Source: Williamsia sp. (GTDB lineage Bacteria; Bacteroidota; Bacteroidia; Chitinophagales; Chitinophagaceae). Taken from it: a stretch of DNA of 64,000 bases. The notes beneath the pieces are model-generated. The model was not told the DNA's origin and did not search any database. It saw only the letters and a program-made list of their open reading frames with translations. Location of the stretch: assembly GCA_015069695.1 (NCBI GenBank), contig JADCRZ010000002.1, positions 62,001 to 126,000 on the forward strand, given 5' to 3'. The translations under genes and the position numbers were made by a program. Below, one piece after another: positions 25,349 to 34,721 of this stretch (position 1 is the stretch's first letter; each line of letters starts with the position of its first letter).

Positions 25349-26854
25349 TTACGGATTCTGGTCTGCGTCGTTGATGTTCGGATTGGCATCTACTTCCGAC
25401 TGGGGGATCTGGAACAGCCACCGTTTGTCATCAGCCGGAATAGACTGCGGGCTCCAGTGATTGCCGGTTCTTAGCAGGGGACGCTGGTAGCGTCTCAGGT
25501 CAAGATATTCGGTGCCGATCTCGGCAAACAACTCTTTGCGTCGCTCGAGCAGGATGGCATTGATCAGATCATCTTTGGTGGAACTGGCAGCCAGCTTGAC
25601 GGCGGCCGGGTCACGCAGACTTTGTAGGGTGAAGAGCAGGTCAATAGCTTCTGACAGCTTTCCCTGCTGCGCCAGGGCTTCGGCTTCGATAAAAACCATT
25701 TCAACAGAACGCATGATCAGGATATCACCCGAGGTAGCTGTCTTGGCTTTGTACTTGGTGGTCTGCCACAGCTTCCAGGGGGTAGCTGCATTGGCAGTTA
25801 ATTTTCTGAACAATGTTTTTCGGGTATCCGTAGCCGTGAACACGTTCACAAAAGCATCGTTCACATAGATGTTCCGGTAGTAACCATTGTCCGGATCTAT
25901 GTAGCTGAACAGCGAGTAATAGGAGAGGGTTTGGTCAACAGGCACGGGCAGGCCCCACATCCATTCCCCATTGGCAAGGTCATTAAAGCCTGCCTGGTAG
26001 GTGGCATTGGTCATCAGGGAAAAACCGCTCCGGGCTGCCGCTGCGTTGAGGCGGGCTTGCTCCCAGTACGGACTGTTGCTTACATTCCCTGCCATTTCCT
26101 GGTACACCTGTGCGAGGATGCCTTGCGCAACGTTCTTGTTGATCCTGTATTTGGCAACCCGGGTTGCCGTCAGGTTGGTAACGGCTTCGTTGAGGTCGGC
26201 GATGATAAGGTCATACACTTCTTTCAAGCTGGCCCTGGCCTTGCCATCCCCATTGCCATCGAACGGATCGGTGTAGATAGGCACTGCTTTGGCATCGGGA
26301 TTCTTGGCATAATTGAACTGGTAGTACCGCACCAGCCAGAAATAAGAATAAGCACGGAGGGCTTTTGCTTCCGCTGTCAGCTGGTCTTTCACGGTTTGCG
26401 CTTCCGGTATCTTGGGAACGTTTTTGATGACGGCATTGGCGTTGTTGATCACCTTGTAGAACATTTCCCAGGTGGCTTTGGTGCGGATACCGGTAGAAAT
26501 ACGGCCCAGCGTGTTCTCTCCCCATCCTGTTTCAGGACTCCAGAAACCTGTCGGGTCAGAGAATACATCATTGCCCCGCACATCGAAGAAAAACTGGTCC
26601 AGTTCCAGTCCGCGCAAGGTTAATCCACCACCGCCCGTATTGTTGTAGGTGCTGGCATAGCCATTGTAATTTTCAGAGCGGTATATCCAGTAGATGCCCG
26701 TGAGCACGCTTTCGGCACCGGCCCGGGTGGTGAAGATAATGTCTTCGGTCAGGTTGCCGTTCTCTACTTTTAAGTCGTTCAGGTAAGTTTTTTTACAGGC
26801 AGTGAAGCCAAGAAGTCCTAGAAGAAAAATGGCAAGGTATGATTGCTGTTTCAT
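25349..26854 (-). CDS. SusD/RagB family nutrient-binding lipoprotein
   Basis: 501 residues. The lipoprotein signal MKQQSYLAIFLLGLLGFTACKK has the lipidated Cys at residue 20. The SusD fold shows the N-terminal helices (AGAESVLTGIYWIYRSENYNG), the TPR-like KALRAYSYFWLVRYYQF block near residue 170, and the C-terminal LLERRKELFAEIGTEYLDLRR and NPNINDADQNP end typical of the family. It forms the lid of the SusC channel at the cell surface. It is 19 bases downstream of its SusC partner. The nearby genes do not reveal the glycan. Confidence 0.95.
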   Translation of the reverse strand: MKQQSYLAIFLLGLLGFTACKKTYLNDLKVENGNLTEDIIFTTRAGAESVLTGIYWIYRSENYNGYASTYNNTGGGGLTLRGLELDQFFFDVRGNDVFSDPTGFWSPETGWGENTLGRISTGIRTKATWEMFYKVINNANAVIKNVPKIPEAQTVKDQLTAEAKALRAYSYFWLVRYYQFNYAKNPDAKAVPIYTDPFDGNGDGKARASLKEVYDLIIADLNEAVTNLTATRVAKYRINKNVAQGILAQVYQEMAGNVSNSPYWEQARLNAAAARSGFSLMTNATYQAGFNDLANGEWMWGLPVPVDQTLSYYSLFSYIDPDNGYYRNIYVNDAFVNVFTATDTRKTLFRKLTANAATPWKLWQTTKYKAKTATSGDILIMRSVEMVFIEAEALAQQGKLSEAIDLLFTLQSLRDPAAVKLAASSTKDDLINAILLERRKELFAEIGTEYLDLRRYQRPLLRTGNHWSPQSIPADDKRWLFQIPQSEVDANPNINDADQNP

Positions 26855-26873
26855 GTGCTAAAAGTTGAGCGGG

Positions 26874-29800
26874 TTAAAATCCCAGGTTGATGCCGACAGA
26901 AAGGGTTTTGTTGGTGGTTGTTTGGTTCAGGGTGGCATTGCCGTTCAGGCCTGCTTCCGGATCGAGCCCGGTAGGACCATTGAAAAAAGTAAACGGGTTT
27001 TGAAGGTCTACAAAAAAGCGGGCATTGGTAGCCGTGATCCTTCCCAGTATGCCTTCAGGCAACCGGTAGCCAACCGTAATATTTCGTATGCGCATATATG
27101 TGGCATCGTACAAAAAGCGGGTAGAAGCGGTATTAGACATCAGGTCGGTATTGGCCCGGAGCAGGGGCGTTTTCCCATCACCTGGTTTTGCAGGGCTTTG
27201 CCAGCGGTTGAGCACATCTACATTGGCATTGAGGCCGGCGCTGTAGAACGTACCCATGAGGTTTCCATAATCTGCATCATAGATCTTTCCGCCCAAACTA
27301 AAGGCAGCCAGCATCGTGAGGTCAAAATGTTTGTACCGGATCGAGTTCGACAAACCGCCGGTCCAGTCAGGAAGCCGGTTGCCTACCTGGTAGCGGGTCG
27401 CATCATTGTATACTTTGGTCATTACTTTTGTTGTTTTGCCGCTTGCATCCACCTGGTCTTTGTACCACATGGGCATGCCATCTTTGAGGTCAACACCGGC
27501 CCATTCACGCAGGAACCAGTTGTAAAAGCTCCGGCCTACTTCCAGCGAAACATCAGATCCTTTGGGCAGTACGGTCAGCACGTTTTTCAGCCGGGTGATG
27601 TTCAGCGAAGTGCGCCATTCAAAATCGGGTTGGCTGATATTGATAGAGTTGAGCTCTATTTCATACCCGTAATTCTTCATGCCACCGATATTGGCCTGTA
27701 CACTGTTGAAGCCGGTAGAAGGCGAAAGCACCTGCCGGTACAGCAGTTTGTCCGATATCCGGTTGTAATACACAAAAGAACCAGTAAGCCTGTTTTTCAG
27801 CAAGCTGAATTCCACGCCCATGTCCAGCTGTTTTTGTGTTTCCCAGGTCAGCACCAGGTTGGCCGGATTGTCGTAAGTAACACCATTGGCCGTACCGATG
27901 TTGGCACCGGCCAGGTAGGTGCCCAAGTAAGGGAAGCTGCCGGGCAGGGCCTGGTTGCCTGCTGTTCCGTAGCTGGCCTTTAACTTCAGGTCGTTCAGAA
28001 ATGATACCTGGGGCATGAAGCCTTCGCGGCTCAGGTTCCAGGCACCGCCTACAGAATAAAACGTGCCCCATCGCACGGCTTCTGCAAAACGGGTAGAGCC
28101 ATCCCTTCTCAGGGAAAGAGACAGGTGGTATTTGTCCGTAAGATCGTAATTCAACCGGCTGAAATAACTTGCCAGCCGGTAGGTGTTAACGGTGCCGCTG
28201 GCAGTGGAAGTGGTGCCGTAACTGGGCTGGGTAGGGAAAGCAAAGGTAAACCCGGTCCGCTGCGCTTCGGTTGTTTCAATCTTTTGGCGAACCGCTTCCT
28301 GTCCGGCCAGGATGTTGAAGTGGTGAAGCCCCAGCTGCCGGTCGAAGGTCTGTGTATTGGTAAAGGTTTGCAGCACCGTGGTGCTCACACCTCGGTAGCT
28401 TAAACCGGCTGTGGTGGTGCCGTCCCCGTAAAATGGATTCCAGAAAAGGTTGTTGGTACTGGTGAAATAATCAATGGCGTACTGCGACCTGAACTTCAGG
28501 CCCGGGAGAAGGGTAGCTTCTCCATAGGCATTGCCGGACGCGGTTAAGCGGTCAAACGTATTGGGGTTGATGGTGACCGTTCCAAGGGGATTTTGTCCGG
28601 GGTTGTAAGGGCGCTGCTCTGCGGCCGGGCGAATGCCGCCGGTAGCCAGGTTGTTGCCAAAATCATAAATCCTGTTTCCCAGTCCATCGAGGACATAGCT
28701 GCCGGTTGTTTTGTCGCGCAGGTAAATAGGATAGATAGGCGCAATGTTGCGGGCAAAGCTCAAAGGGGCTGATGCACTGCCATTCCCCTGGTAAGGGTAG
28801 TTCTGGGTAGAATAAGCAATGTTGGTATTCATTCCCACCTGGAGCCAGCTGGTGGCCTTTGAATCTATTTTCAAGCGGCCTGTATACCGCTTGAAATCAG
28901 ACTGGGCAATAATTCCCTGGTCATCAATATAACCCCCGGATAAAAAATAGCGGGTACCGGAAGGGTCACCGCCTGTTATCGATCCGTTGATGTCGTTGCG
29001 GATGCCGGTGCGTGTAGTGGCATTGATCCAGTTGTCGTTCCACAGCAGCCGGGCATCAGACTTTATTTTGCCATCGGTTCCTACCGGCTCGGCTACGTTG
29101 AACGGATTGTAGATCAACCGGGAAGTAACCACTTTGGTAGCATAGGCTTCTGCTGAAGGCACGCTGTACGTAGTAAGCAGGGCCGGGTTGGCCAGGGCAT
29201 CGTTGCGCAGGGCTTCCCAGGCAAGCTCATAGAACTGGTTTGCGTTCACGGTCTTGTAGTCTGATACGGCACGCTGTGAAAACCCGGAAACACCTGAAAG
29301 CGCAAATTTGGTTTTGCCCCGTCCTAATTTGGTCGTGATCTGGATCACCCCATTGGCCGCCCTCGAGCCATACAAGGCTGTAGAGGACGCATCTTTTAGG
29401 ACGGTCACTGATTCAATGTCGTTTGGATTGAGGCTGTTGAGGCTGCCCCCGTATGCTGCCCCATCCACTACGATCAGGGGATCGGCAGACGCATTGATAG
29501 AACCAATACCGCGGATGCGGATCACAGGGCTTTCTCCCGGCTGCCCGGTAGAAGTAACAGCCAGTACGCCGCTGGCATTTCCCTGCAATACACCCGTGAT
29601 GGTAGACACCTGCAGGTCTCTGAACTTTTCATTGGTAATGGTAGCCGCACTGCCGGTAAATGATTTCTTCTGCGTCGTTCCATACGCTGTTACGACAACT
29701 TCGCCAATTTGCTCGGCACTGTGTTGCAGGTTGACGGAATACGTTGAAGCGGATTGAAGGGGCAGTTCAGTTGATACATAGCCAACACTTGAGATAACCA

Positions 29801-30008
29801 GCGTTCTGGCAGAAACAGGAACCTGCAGGGAAAATTTACCTGCATTGTCCGTTACTGTACCACTTTGGTTTTGTTTTACCGTTACAGAGGCGCCTGCAAC
29901 AGGAACGCCTTTTTCATCCAGCACGGTTCCGTTGATGGCCCGGTTTTGGGCGGCAAGCTGCATACAAAAGAAGAAGGACAGAAATAGTAGCGGGAACAGT
30001 TTTTTCAT
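26874..30008 (-). CDS. SusC/RagA family TonB-linked outer-membrane transporter
   Basis: 1044 residues from the ATG at 30008, which begins the signal peptide MKKLFPLLFLSFFFCMQLAAQ; the 11 preceding residues of the longer frame are not needed. Domains: carboxypeptidase-regulatory-like (~23-105, INGTVLDEKGVPVAGASVTV), TonB box region, plug (~110-230) with the SusC signature DPLIVVDGAAYGGSLNSLNPNDIESVTVLKDASSTALYGSRAANGVI, then the barrel ending in SVGINLGF. It imports a glycan or other large nutrient together with the SusD partner encoded just downstream. A 208-base region separates it from the divergent M64 peptidase operon. Substrate unknown. Confidence 0.95.
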   Translation of the reverse strand: MKKLFPLLFLSFFFCMQLAAQNRAINGTVLDEKGVPVAGASVTVKQNQSGTVTDNAGKFSLQVPVSARTLVISSVGYVSTELPLQSASTYSVNLQHSAEQIGEVVVTAYGTTQKKSFTGSAATITNEKFRDLQVSTITGVLQGNASGVLAVTSTGQPGESPVIRIRGIGSINASADPLIVVDGAAYGGSLNSLNPNDIESVTVLKDASSTALYGSRAANGVIQITTKLGRGKTKFALSGVSGFSQRAVSDYKTVNANQFYELAWEALRNDALANPALLTTYSVPSAEAYATKVVTSRLIYNPFNVAEPVGTDGKIKSDARLLWNDNWINATTRTGIRNDINGSITGGDPSGTRYFLSGGYIDDQGIIAQSDFKRYTGRLKIDSKATSWLQVGMNTNIAYSTQNYPYQGNGSASAPLSFARNIAPIYPIYLRDKTTGSYVLDGLGNRIYDFGNNLATGGIRPAAEQRPYNPGQNPLGTVTINPNTFDRLTASGNAYGEATLLPGLKFRSQYAIDYFTSTNNLFWNPFYGDGTTTAGLSYRGVSTTVLQTFTNTQTFDRQLGLHHFNILAGQEAVRQKIETTEAQRTGFTFAFPTQPSYGTTSTASGTVNTYRLASYFSRLNYDLTDKYHLSLSLRRDGSTRFAEAVRWGTFYSVGGAWNLSREGFMPQVSFLNDLKLKASYGTAGNQALPGSFPYLGTYLAGANIGTANGVTYDNPANLVLTWETQKQLDMGVEFSLLKNRLTGSFVYYNRISDKLLYRQVLSPSTGFNSVQANIGGMKNYGYEIELNSINISQPDFEWRTSLNITRLKNVLTVLPKGSDVSLEVGRSFYNWFLREWAGVDLKDGMPMWYKDQVDASGKTTKVMTKVYNDATRYQVGNRLPDWTGGLSNSIRYKHFDLTMLAAFSLGGKIYDADYGNLMGTFYSAGLNANVDVLNRWQSPAKPGDGKTPLLRANTDLMSNTASTRFLYDATYMRIRNITVGYRLPEGILGRITATNARFFVDLQNPFTFFNGPTGLDPEAGLNGNATLNQTTTNKTLSVGINLGF

Positions 30009-30216
30009 ACTATAGATATTGCACATAAAAAGGATACACAAAAAAGGATTTTTGCTGCATAGCGGCTAATTTTTATGATGAGCGGTCAAATAATTATCCG
30101 GCCTCTCAGTTCTAGATAATTTCCCGGCCTGCAGTAAGCGTAGAACGGATATGTTGATACCTTTATGACATGCAGAGAAAATTTTCTATCAGGAACGGGA
30201 TTAATTTGTTGCCAGC

Positions 30217-30690
30217 ATGAAAAAAGCCCTCATCGGATCACTCTCCATCATTTTTTTTATCATGGCTCCCCGCGCCCTGGCGCAACCGGCCCCTGCAAAG
30301 GAACCGGCCGGCAATCCAACGATCGTATTTCTCCTGTTTAAAATGACAAAGGACAGCCTGACAGGCACAGACCATCTCCAACTGGTAGAAAAGATCAAAT
30401 CGCCCGGACAGATAAAAAAAACCGGGACAGGTGCAGCAGGGTTGACCAGGCTGCCTTACCTAAGCCTGGTGTTCTACCAAGGCAAAACAGCCCTGGATTC
30501 CGTGCGGTACGGCTATCCGTTGAGAGAGCGCATCCAGAATACCCGTGAAAATGCGCAAGGGTACAAAGACATCGAAATAAGAAGCATGGAATTCTTTTTC
30601 CGCTTTCAGCAAAATAAAGCCGACGGACTGGAAATTTTCGAGGTCGGTAAAACGGACAAAAAGAAATTGCTTGCGATAGATTTAAGATAA
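30217..30690 (+). CDS. small secreted protein of unknown function
   Basis: 157 residues with a signal peptide, MKKALIGSLSIIFFIMAPRALAQ. The mature part is basic and rich in Lys and Gln, with no motif I recognise; strand-like runs (IVFLLFKMTKDSL, YLSLVFYQGKTALDSVRYG, DIEIRSMEFFFRFQQ) suggest a small beta-sandwich. It is 11 bases upstream of the M64 peptidase gene, so the two are almost surely co-transcribed. It could be a partner, inhibitor or chaperone of the peptidase; none of these is shown by the sequence. Confidence 0.7.
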   Translation: MKKALIGSLSIIFFIMAPRALAQPAPAKEPAGNPTIVFLLFKMTKDSLTGTDHLQLVEKIKSPGQIKKTGTGAAGLTRLPYLSLVFYQGKTALDSVRYGYPLRERIQNTRENAQGYKDIEIRSMEFFFRFQQNKADGLEIFEVGKTDKKKLLAIDLR

Positions 30691-30701
30691 GAAGGGAAAA
30701 T

Positions 30702-32357
30702 ATGTACAGAGCTATTTTTGTTGGCTTGCTTTTATTTTGCTGCTTGTGCGGATTGCATGCCCAGGTGTTTGATGTAGATACGCTGCAGTATCATGGAAAT
30801 ACTTCTTCTTACATCAACTTTGTGATCATGGGCGATGGTTACACGCTTACAGAGCAGAACAAGTTTGTGAACGACGCCAACCGCTTTAAGAATTATTTTT
30901 TCGACCAGCCTCCCTATGTGTATTACAAAAACTACTTCAATGTTTTTGTGATCAAAGTGCCTTCCCCTGAGTCGGGCGTCAAGCATCCGCATACGGCCCT
31001 TGATTGTCCGGACAGCATGCCGGCCGCCAATCCCAACAATTATTTCGGCAGCACATTCGACCGCAGCGGCATTCATCGCCTGGTGGCGTTTACCAATACG
31101 GCCGCTATCGGGCGCATTCTTTCCCGGAACTTCCCCCTGTACGACCAGGTTGTAGTGCTGGCCAATTCTAATTTTTATGGCGGCTCGGGCGGCACTTATC
31201 CGGTGGCAACCGTCAATACGGCCAGCAATGAAATAGCCGTGCACGAGATCGGGCATTCGTTTGCCAACCTGGCCGATGAATACTGGGCCGGTGCAGGGTA
31301 CGGTACAGAAAATGCCAACCGGACACAGGAAACAGACCCCTTGCAGGTAAAATGGAAAAACTGGCTGGGAACAAACGGCGTTGGCATTTACAATTATGGG
31401 GGAAGGGCACCCCTGTCGGTCTGGTACCGCCCGCACGAAGCCTGCAAGATGCAATATCTTGGCCGCCCGTTTTGCCCTGTTTGCACAGAAGCCATCATTG
31501 AAAAGATCCACGGCCTGGTCAATCCGCTTGTCAATCTTTTTCCGGCTGATTCGCTGCTGCGGACAGATGCTGCACAGAAGTTTTCTGCAAGCCTGGTAAA
31601 ACCGCAACCCAATACACTGAAAATAGAATGGACCCTCAACGGAGAGGTTATTGCCCGTGGACAGGATTCTATTGCCCTGTTGCCGGGCCAGTTTGTGCTT
31701 GACACCAATACGGTTATACTCACGGTAATAGATACCTCCAGCCTGCTCAGGGCGGATGAGCATTTCAGCAGACATGTATACAGGTCCAGCTGGAAGGTCA
31801 TGGCCTCTTCGCGTGCACTTTCTGTACCGCGTACACGCTGGAACCCGGTGGAAGTTTGTGTTGGCAGCACAACGGCGCTTACTGTAGCAGATCCGCAAAG
31901 CGGGATCCAGTACAACTGGTACGGTGAAAGCAATGGTGTAAACCCCGTGGCGCAAGGCGTCAATTTTATTACGCCAGCGGTAACCGGCGATACGGCTTAT
32001 TTTGTAGAAGCTGTCAGTGCAACAAAAAAGAGTGTCCGCACAAGGGTCATTATCAAAGCCCTGCCTGTTCCGGCACCGCCGTTCCGGGTAGCAGGAGCAG
32101 ATCAGGAGATCGATTACGGAAGTGCTGCCCGGCTCCGGGTCCTTTCTCCGGATGCAGAGCTGAACTACCGCTGGTACACGGCAGAACGGGGTGTTCGGTC
32201 AGTGGGCGAGGATACGCTGGTGATGACGCCAGGGCTTACAACCAATACCACGTACTGGGTAGCGGGCGTTGGCAAAAAGACCGGTTGTGTAAGCCTGGCA
32301 AGAACAAAGGTGATGGTGCTGGTAAAGCCGGAAGCCCTGCCGCCGCGAAAAAAATAA
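30702..32357 (+). CDS. secreted M64-family metallopeptidase with Ig-like C-terminal repeats
   Basis: 551 residues. Signal peptide at 1-20. The catalytic domain (~25-280) has the opening NFVIMGDGYTLTEQNKFVNDANRF of the family and the zinc site HEIGHSFANLADEYW, with His181, Glu182 and His185; a conserved Cys pair near FCPVC follows. M64 peptidases are named for an IgA-cleaving enzyme, though most homologues have unknown targets. Two similar Ig-like repeats fill residues ~375-540, each with a Y-x-WY core (IQYNWYGE, LNYRWYTA) and TAYFVEAV or TYWVAGV strands. No typical type IX sorting tail was recognised. It is the second gene of a two-gene operon. Confidence 0.87.
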   Translation: MYRAIFVGLLLFCCLCGLHAQVFDVDTLQYHGNTSSYINFVIMGDGYTLTEQNKFVNDANRFKNYFFDQPPYVYYKNYFNVFVIKVPSPESGVKHPHTALDCPDSMPAANPNNYFGSTFDRSGIHRLVAFTNTAAIGRILSRNFPLYDQVVVLANSNFYGGSGGTYPVATVNTASNEIAVHEIGHSFANLADEYWAGAGYGTENANRTQETDPLQVKWKNWLGTNGVGIYNYGGRAPLSVWYRPHEACKMQYLGRPFCPVCTEAIIEKIHGLVNPLVNLFPADSLLRTDAAQKFSASLVKPQPNTLKIEWTLNGEVIARGQDSIALLPGQFVLDTNTVILTVIDTSSLLRADEHFSRHVYRSSWKVMASSRALSVPRTRWNPVEVCVGSTTALTVADPQSGIQYNWYGESNGVNPVAQGVNFITPAVTGDTAYFVEAVSATKKSVRTRVIIKALPVPAPPFRVAGADQEIDYGSAARLRVLSPDAELNYRWYTAERGVRSVGEDTLVMTPGLTTNTTYWVAGVGKKTGCVSLARTKVMVLVKPEALPPRKK

Positions 32358-32485
32358 ATAGGGGAGAGGCCGGGCCTGTGGCGGAGACTTGCCTGGAAAG
32401 GGGGGATCTGTCCGCACTTTCAAACTTGTGCAAACCCCTGCAAGATTAAGTTGCGGAGGGATAGCAGGAGCCGGTGCCTGGTTGC

Positions 32486-33103
32486 TTACGGGCGTTCCAG
32501 GTTTTCCTGCATGAATTCCCCCGTAATCCGCTCGTTGCTGTCTGTACTGGCGGAAAGCGTAGCTACAATGTTTTGCTGTTCGGAGCGGGTTTTGTTCTGG
32601 CTCAACTTTTCTTTTGCCTGTATTTCAGTCACCTCGATCTTAAAACCCACGATCCCCATCATCAGCCCTGTTTTATACTTTTCCGGCAGGCGGTTCCATT
32701 GTTCCTGGTAGGAAGCTTCATAATTGTCGATGGTGCTTTCCAGCAAAAGGGCCAACTCTTCTTGTTCAGTAATCAACTGGCCCCTTCCATAGGCATGAAC
32801 AGCCAGGTAGTTCCAGGTGGGCACGTTCAGTTCTTTTTCATAGTGGGTAGGCGATATATAAGCGTGGGGTTCACTAAAGATTACCAGCACCGGATTGTCT
32901 TCTATCCCTTTCCACTGTTCATTCTGCCGGGCTACATGAGATAGCAGGACAAACTGGTCGTTTTCTTCCTTTATCACGAAAGGAATATGGGTGGCTATGG
33001 GAAAATCGTCTTTTGAGGTGATGAGCGTAGCAAAGCTGAACCGCTTCATAAAAGCCACGATTCTTGCTTTGTCAGTCATCTTGTTTATGTTCGGAATGTA
33101 CAT
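32486..33103 (-). CDS. FMN-binding PaiB-type protein
   Basis: 205 residues, matching the PaiB family in length. MYIPNINKMTDKARIVAFMKRFSFATLIT, IATHIPFV, LLSHVARQNEQWKGIE, FSEPHAYISPTHYEKELNVPTWNYLAVHAYGR and the C-terminal GIVGFKIEVTEIQAKEKLSQN are family hallmarks. It has an FMN-binding split barrel. Bacillus PaiB is described as a negative regulator of sporulation and protease genes, but enzymatic roles are possible. It is the last gene of a run with a DUF2200 gene and a SnoaL-like gene, and is convergent with the M64 peptidase operon. Confidence 0.92.
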   Translation of the reverse strand: MYIPNINKMTDKARIVAFMKRFSFATLITSKDDFPIATHIPFVIKEENDQFVLLSHVARQNEQWKGIEDNPVLVIFSEPHAYISPTHYEKELNVPTWNYLAVHAYGRGQLITEQEELALLLESTIDNYEASYQEQWNRLPEKYKTGLMMGIVGFKIEVTEIQAKEKLSQNKTRSEQQNIVATLSASTDSNERITGEFMQENLERP

Positions 33104-33145
33104 GGATGATTATGGGTAATCGATTGGATCTGCAGTCTATCCTTC

Positions 33146-33496
33146 TTACTTTCTTAAAATCTTCTCCATTGCTTTCCCCTTTGCCAGTTCATCGATCAGC
33201 TTGTCTAGATAACGGATCTTCTGGATCACCTTGTCTTCAATTTCTTCTACCCTGTAGCCGCAGATGACGCCTGTGATTTTTGAAACGCCTGGGTTGATTC
33301 GCGGAGCTTCTGCAAAAAAGGTTTCAAAATCGCTCTTTTTGTCGATCTGCTGTTGCAGGCTTTGGTTGTCATATCCTGTCAGCCAGAAAATAATGGTGTC
33401 CACCTCTTCTTTTGTGCGCCCCTTTGCCGCTGCTTTTTTTATGTACAACGGATAGACGCTGGAAAAAAGGAGGGCGTATATTCTTTCTTTTTTCAT
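33146..33496 (-). CDS. DUF2200 family protein
   Basis: 116 residues. [43 protein letters not shown], the block [40 protein letters not shown], and the length fit DUF2200, a small cytoplasmic family of unknown function found across bacteria. It sits 11 bases after the SnoaL-like gene and 42 bases before the PaiB-type gene, so the three are probably one transcript. No function can be given. Confidence 0.9.
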   Translation of the reverse strand: MKKERIYALLFSSVYPLYIKKAAAKGRTKEEVDTIIFWLTGYDNQSLQQQIDKKSDFETFFAEAPRINPGVSKITGVICGYRVEEIEDKVIQKIRYLDKLIDELAKGKAMEKILRK

Positions 33497-33507
33497 TGAA
33501 GTTGATA

Positions 33508-33867
33508 TTACTGCTCTTGAAGCTCGATGTCCATTCTTCGTATCAGGCCTTCCTGCAATGTGTAAATGTGCTTTACAGTTCCATCAAAGATGGGATTGCC
33601 TTCCAGATCTTTTACTTTCTGAAGAACGGTGATTTCCAACGTTCCGTCCTCTCTTTCCTTGAATCCAGCCGGTTGTACGTTGGGATTGATTTCTTTCCAT
33701 TGCCTGGTCCAGTAGTCCCTTATTTGTTCGTGCCCGCTTGCATACCCTCCTTCAAAAGCCTTTGGCCATTGAACATCCGGGTGCATGACTGAAAGTGCCG
33801 TATCAATGTCTCTTGCATTGAAAGCCGCATACGCTTTCTTGATTAAGCCTTCATATTGAGATGCCAT
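33508..33867 (-). CDS. SnoaL/NTF2-like fold protein
   Basis: 119 residues from the ATG at 33867 ([41 protein letters not shown]), the natural start of the fold; the 13-residue extension in the longer frame is not supported. The cone-shaped NTF2 fold is shown by the AF-N-RDIDTAL helix, the W-P strand, the [18 protein letters not shown] helix and the closing strands [19 protein letters not shown]. Members are enzymes or ligand-binding proteins; nothing fixes this one. It is first in a three-gene run with the DUF2200 and PaiB-type genes. Confidence 0.85.
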   Translation of the reverse strand: MASQYEGLIKKAYAAFNARDIDTALSVMHPDVQWPKAFEGGYASGHEQIRDYWTRQWKEINPNVQPAGFKEREDGTLEITVLQKVKDLEGNPIFDGTVKHIYTLQEGLIRRMDIELQEQ

Positions 33868-33975
33868 GGAGAAATTTTTTAGAATTGTCGTTCTCTTTGT
33901 TGTCAAAGCTCGATCATCGGCCCTAATATAATCCTTTTTGCCGAACGGTACCCGCAGCTCAATTTACATAAAAGA

Positions 33976-34581
33976 TTAAGCCTCTACTGCACCTGTCCTA
34001 ACTGCCCCGGCCCGTTTATAATTGGCGAAAATAACACCGTTTGGTGTAACCAGACTATCTGTTAACGCAAAGGCGGAAGCAATTGTACCCTCACTGAACA
34101 AACGCTTGCCACTGCCGAGCAGGATGGGAAAGGTCTTCAGCCACAGCTCATCAACCAGGTCGTGTTTGAGTAAGGTCTGCGTGAGCTGGCCACTTCCGTG
34201 AACCTGGATGTCGGAACCTTCCGAATCCCGGAGCTTTTTGATGTCATCGATGCTATTGATGAAAACGCAGTTTTTCCAATCTGAGTTATTCGTAGTTACC
34301 GTGTTGGACACAACATATTTCGTAACATCATTGATGCCCGGCCAAAGGTCCGTATGTGCAGGCCAGAAGGAAGCAAAACTCTCGTAGGTTTTCCTGCCCA
34401 GCAGAAGATCGGCAGGCTTCATGTGTTTTGTCACGAACTCACCAGCAGCTTCATCAGCTTCGTAAAAAAAGGGCGTACTCCAGCCGCCATATTTGAAATC
34501 GCCGGAAGTGTCTTCCGTGCCGCCCGGTGCTTGCATAACCCCATCTAATGTGATGAACGATAAGACGATTATTTCTCTCAT
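33976..34581 (-). CDS. dihydrofolate reductase-like (RibD C-terminal) family protein
   Basis: 201 residues. MREIIVLSFITLDGVMQAPGG, LLLGRKTYESFASFWP, KYVVSNTVTT, the nucleotide-binding IQVHGSGQLTQTLLKHDLVDELWLKTFPILLGSGKRLF, and the length identify the RibD C-terminal-like reductase family. Most members are uncharacterised NADPH-dependent reductases. A strong Shine-Dalgarno precedes it, which is unusual here and hints at acquisition from another phylum. It stands alone, next to the inverted-repeat element. Confidence 0.9.
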   Translation of the reverse strand: MREIIVLSFITLDGVMQAPGGTEDTSGDFKYGGWSTPFFYEADEAAGEFVTKHMKPADLLLGRKTYESFASFWPAHTDLWPGINDVTKYVVSNTVTTNNSDWKNCVFINSIDDIKKLRDSEGSDIQVHGSGQLTQTLLKHDLVDELWLKTFPILLGSGKRLFSEGTIASAFALTDSLVTPNGVIFANYKRAGAVRTGAVEA

Positions 34582-34590
34582 AATAATTAA

Positions 34591-34598
34591 CCTCCTTT
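34591..34598 (-). promoter_or_regulatory. unusually strong Shine-Dalgarno of the reductase gene
   Basis: The minus strand reads AAAGGAGG, nine bases before the ATG at 34581. Other genes in the window lack such a motif, in keeping with the Bacteroidota, so this one stands out. Confidence 0.75.
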
Positions 34599-34721
34599 AA
34601 GACTGTCTCTTTAAAATGTTTTTCAGAACCAATTTTGTTATGACACAAATCTCGCCAACAGCAGGAAGTTACAAGCGTGTAAATGCGACAATCTCAGCGG
34701 CTGATTGCGAAAGGGATTTAT

